From the NCBI RefSeq assembly GCF_024436395.1, contig NZ_JAFMZO010000001.1, forward strand, positions 1,186,181-1,250,180: a DNA stretch of 64,000 nucleotides. Direction: 5' to 3'. Origin of the DNA: Paradesertivirga mongoliensis. GTDB taxonomy: Bacteria > Bacteroidota > Bacteroidia > Sphingobacteriales > Sphingobacteriaceae. The notes beneath the pieces are model-generated. The model made no database searches. It was given only the letters and a program-made list of their open reading frames with translations, and was not told the DNA's origin. Both the position numbers and the translations under genes were made by a program. How positions within the stretch are numbered: position 1 is the stretch's first letter; every line of letters begins with the position of its first letter. Below are positions 63,863 to 64,000 of this stretch, in pieces.

Positions 63863-64000
63863 ATGAATAATAAAGAGATAAAAGTTGCAATTGTTGAGGA
63901 TGACGAAAATCTGCGTTTCCTCGTGTCACATCGCTTACAAGCCGAAGGTTATATCACTTTTGAAGCTTCGAATGGTAATGATGCTGAAGAGCTGATTATG
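63863..64000 (+). CDS. Response regulator, receiver domain (cut by window end)
   Basis: The first 46 residues are in the window: a receiver domain start with the acidic pair in VAIVEDDENLRFLV, then HRLQAEGYITFEASNGNDAEELIM. Probably an OmpR/PhoB-type regulator given the pairing with the kinase, but the output domain is not visible. Its start is 2 bases after the kinase stop. Confidence 0.9.
   Translation, partial: MNNKEIKVAIVEDDENLRFLVSHRLQAEGYITFEASNGNDAEELIM

Noticed and set aside
1..64000. tRNA, rRNA or CRISPR-like repeats
   Set aside because: I saw no cloverleaf-like gene, no rRNA-like stretch and no regularly spaced repeats on reading both strands; a tRNAscan/CRISPR search would settle it.

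Overview
The window looks like a chromosomal segment from a member of the Bacteroidota, most likely Sphingobacteriaceae (Pedobacter-like). Several things point that way: promoters of the TAnnTTTG type, an alternative complex III respiratory operon, outer-membrane barrels and OmpA lipoproteins, a SecA of about 1100 residues, and an ECF sigma factor followed by a membrane-spanning partner. Genes are dense and mostly housekeeping. I see no rRNA, tRNA, CRISPR array, prophage or insertion sequence.

Region by region. 0.4-5.5 kb: a sugar-dehydrogenase beta-propeller with its own cytochrome c, an aldo/keto reductase, a Bcr/CflA-type efflux pump and a secreted pectinesterase. 5.5-10.3 kb (minus strand): ilvE, a CLC antiporter, a phosphoserine phosphatase fused to a SerA-type ACT domain, and an NAD-dependent epimerase. 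10.4-15.3 kb: a ureohydrolase homologue with altered metal ligands, a TlpA-like thioredoxin, purD and small proteins. 15.5-25 kb: secA, an M20 peptidase, dnaG, yraN and a glutaminyl cyclase lipoprotein.

25-28.7 kb (minus strand): a five-gene operon of ECF sigma factor, a putative dual-membrane-spanning anti-sigma factor, YceI, a DUF5777 barrel and a Rieske lipoprotein. This is the strongest candidate for a little-described regulatory system here. 29-38.4 kb: pgi, a lipoprotein, prfB with its programmed +1 frameshift, a SirB1-like protein, a methyltransferase, two outer-membrane proteins and a deoxyhypusine-synthase-like enzyme.

38.6-55.7 kb is one long respiratory cluster: actABCDEF (quinol to cytochrome c), oxidase subunits II and I, heme A synthesis (ctaA, ctaB), two subunit III-like genes, subunit IV, a SCO copper chaperone, a DUF420 protein and a small CxxC membrane protein. 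Two RNA hairpin structures inside it could set subunit-to-assembly-factor ratios. 55.7-64 kb: DUF2461, an OmpA lipoprotein, rfbC, DUF4286, a TPR lipid-envelope-type protein, and an S9-family lipoprotein that has lost its catalytic Ser and His. That gene lies 8 bases ahead of a sensor kinase and a response regulator cut by the window end.
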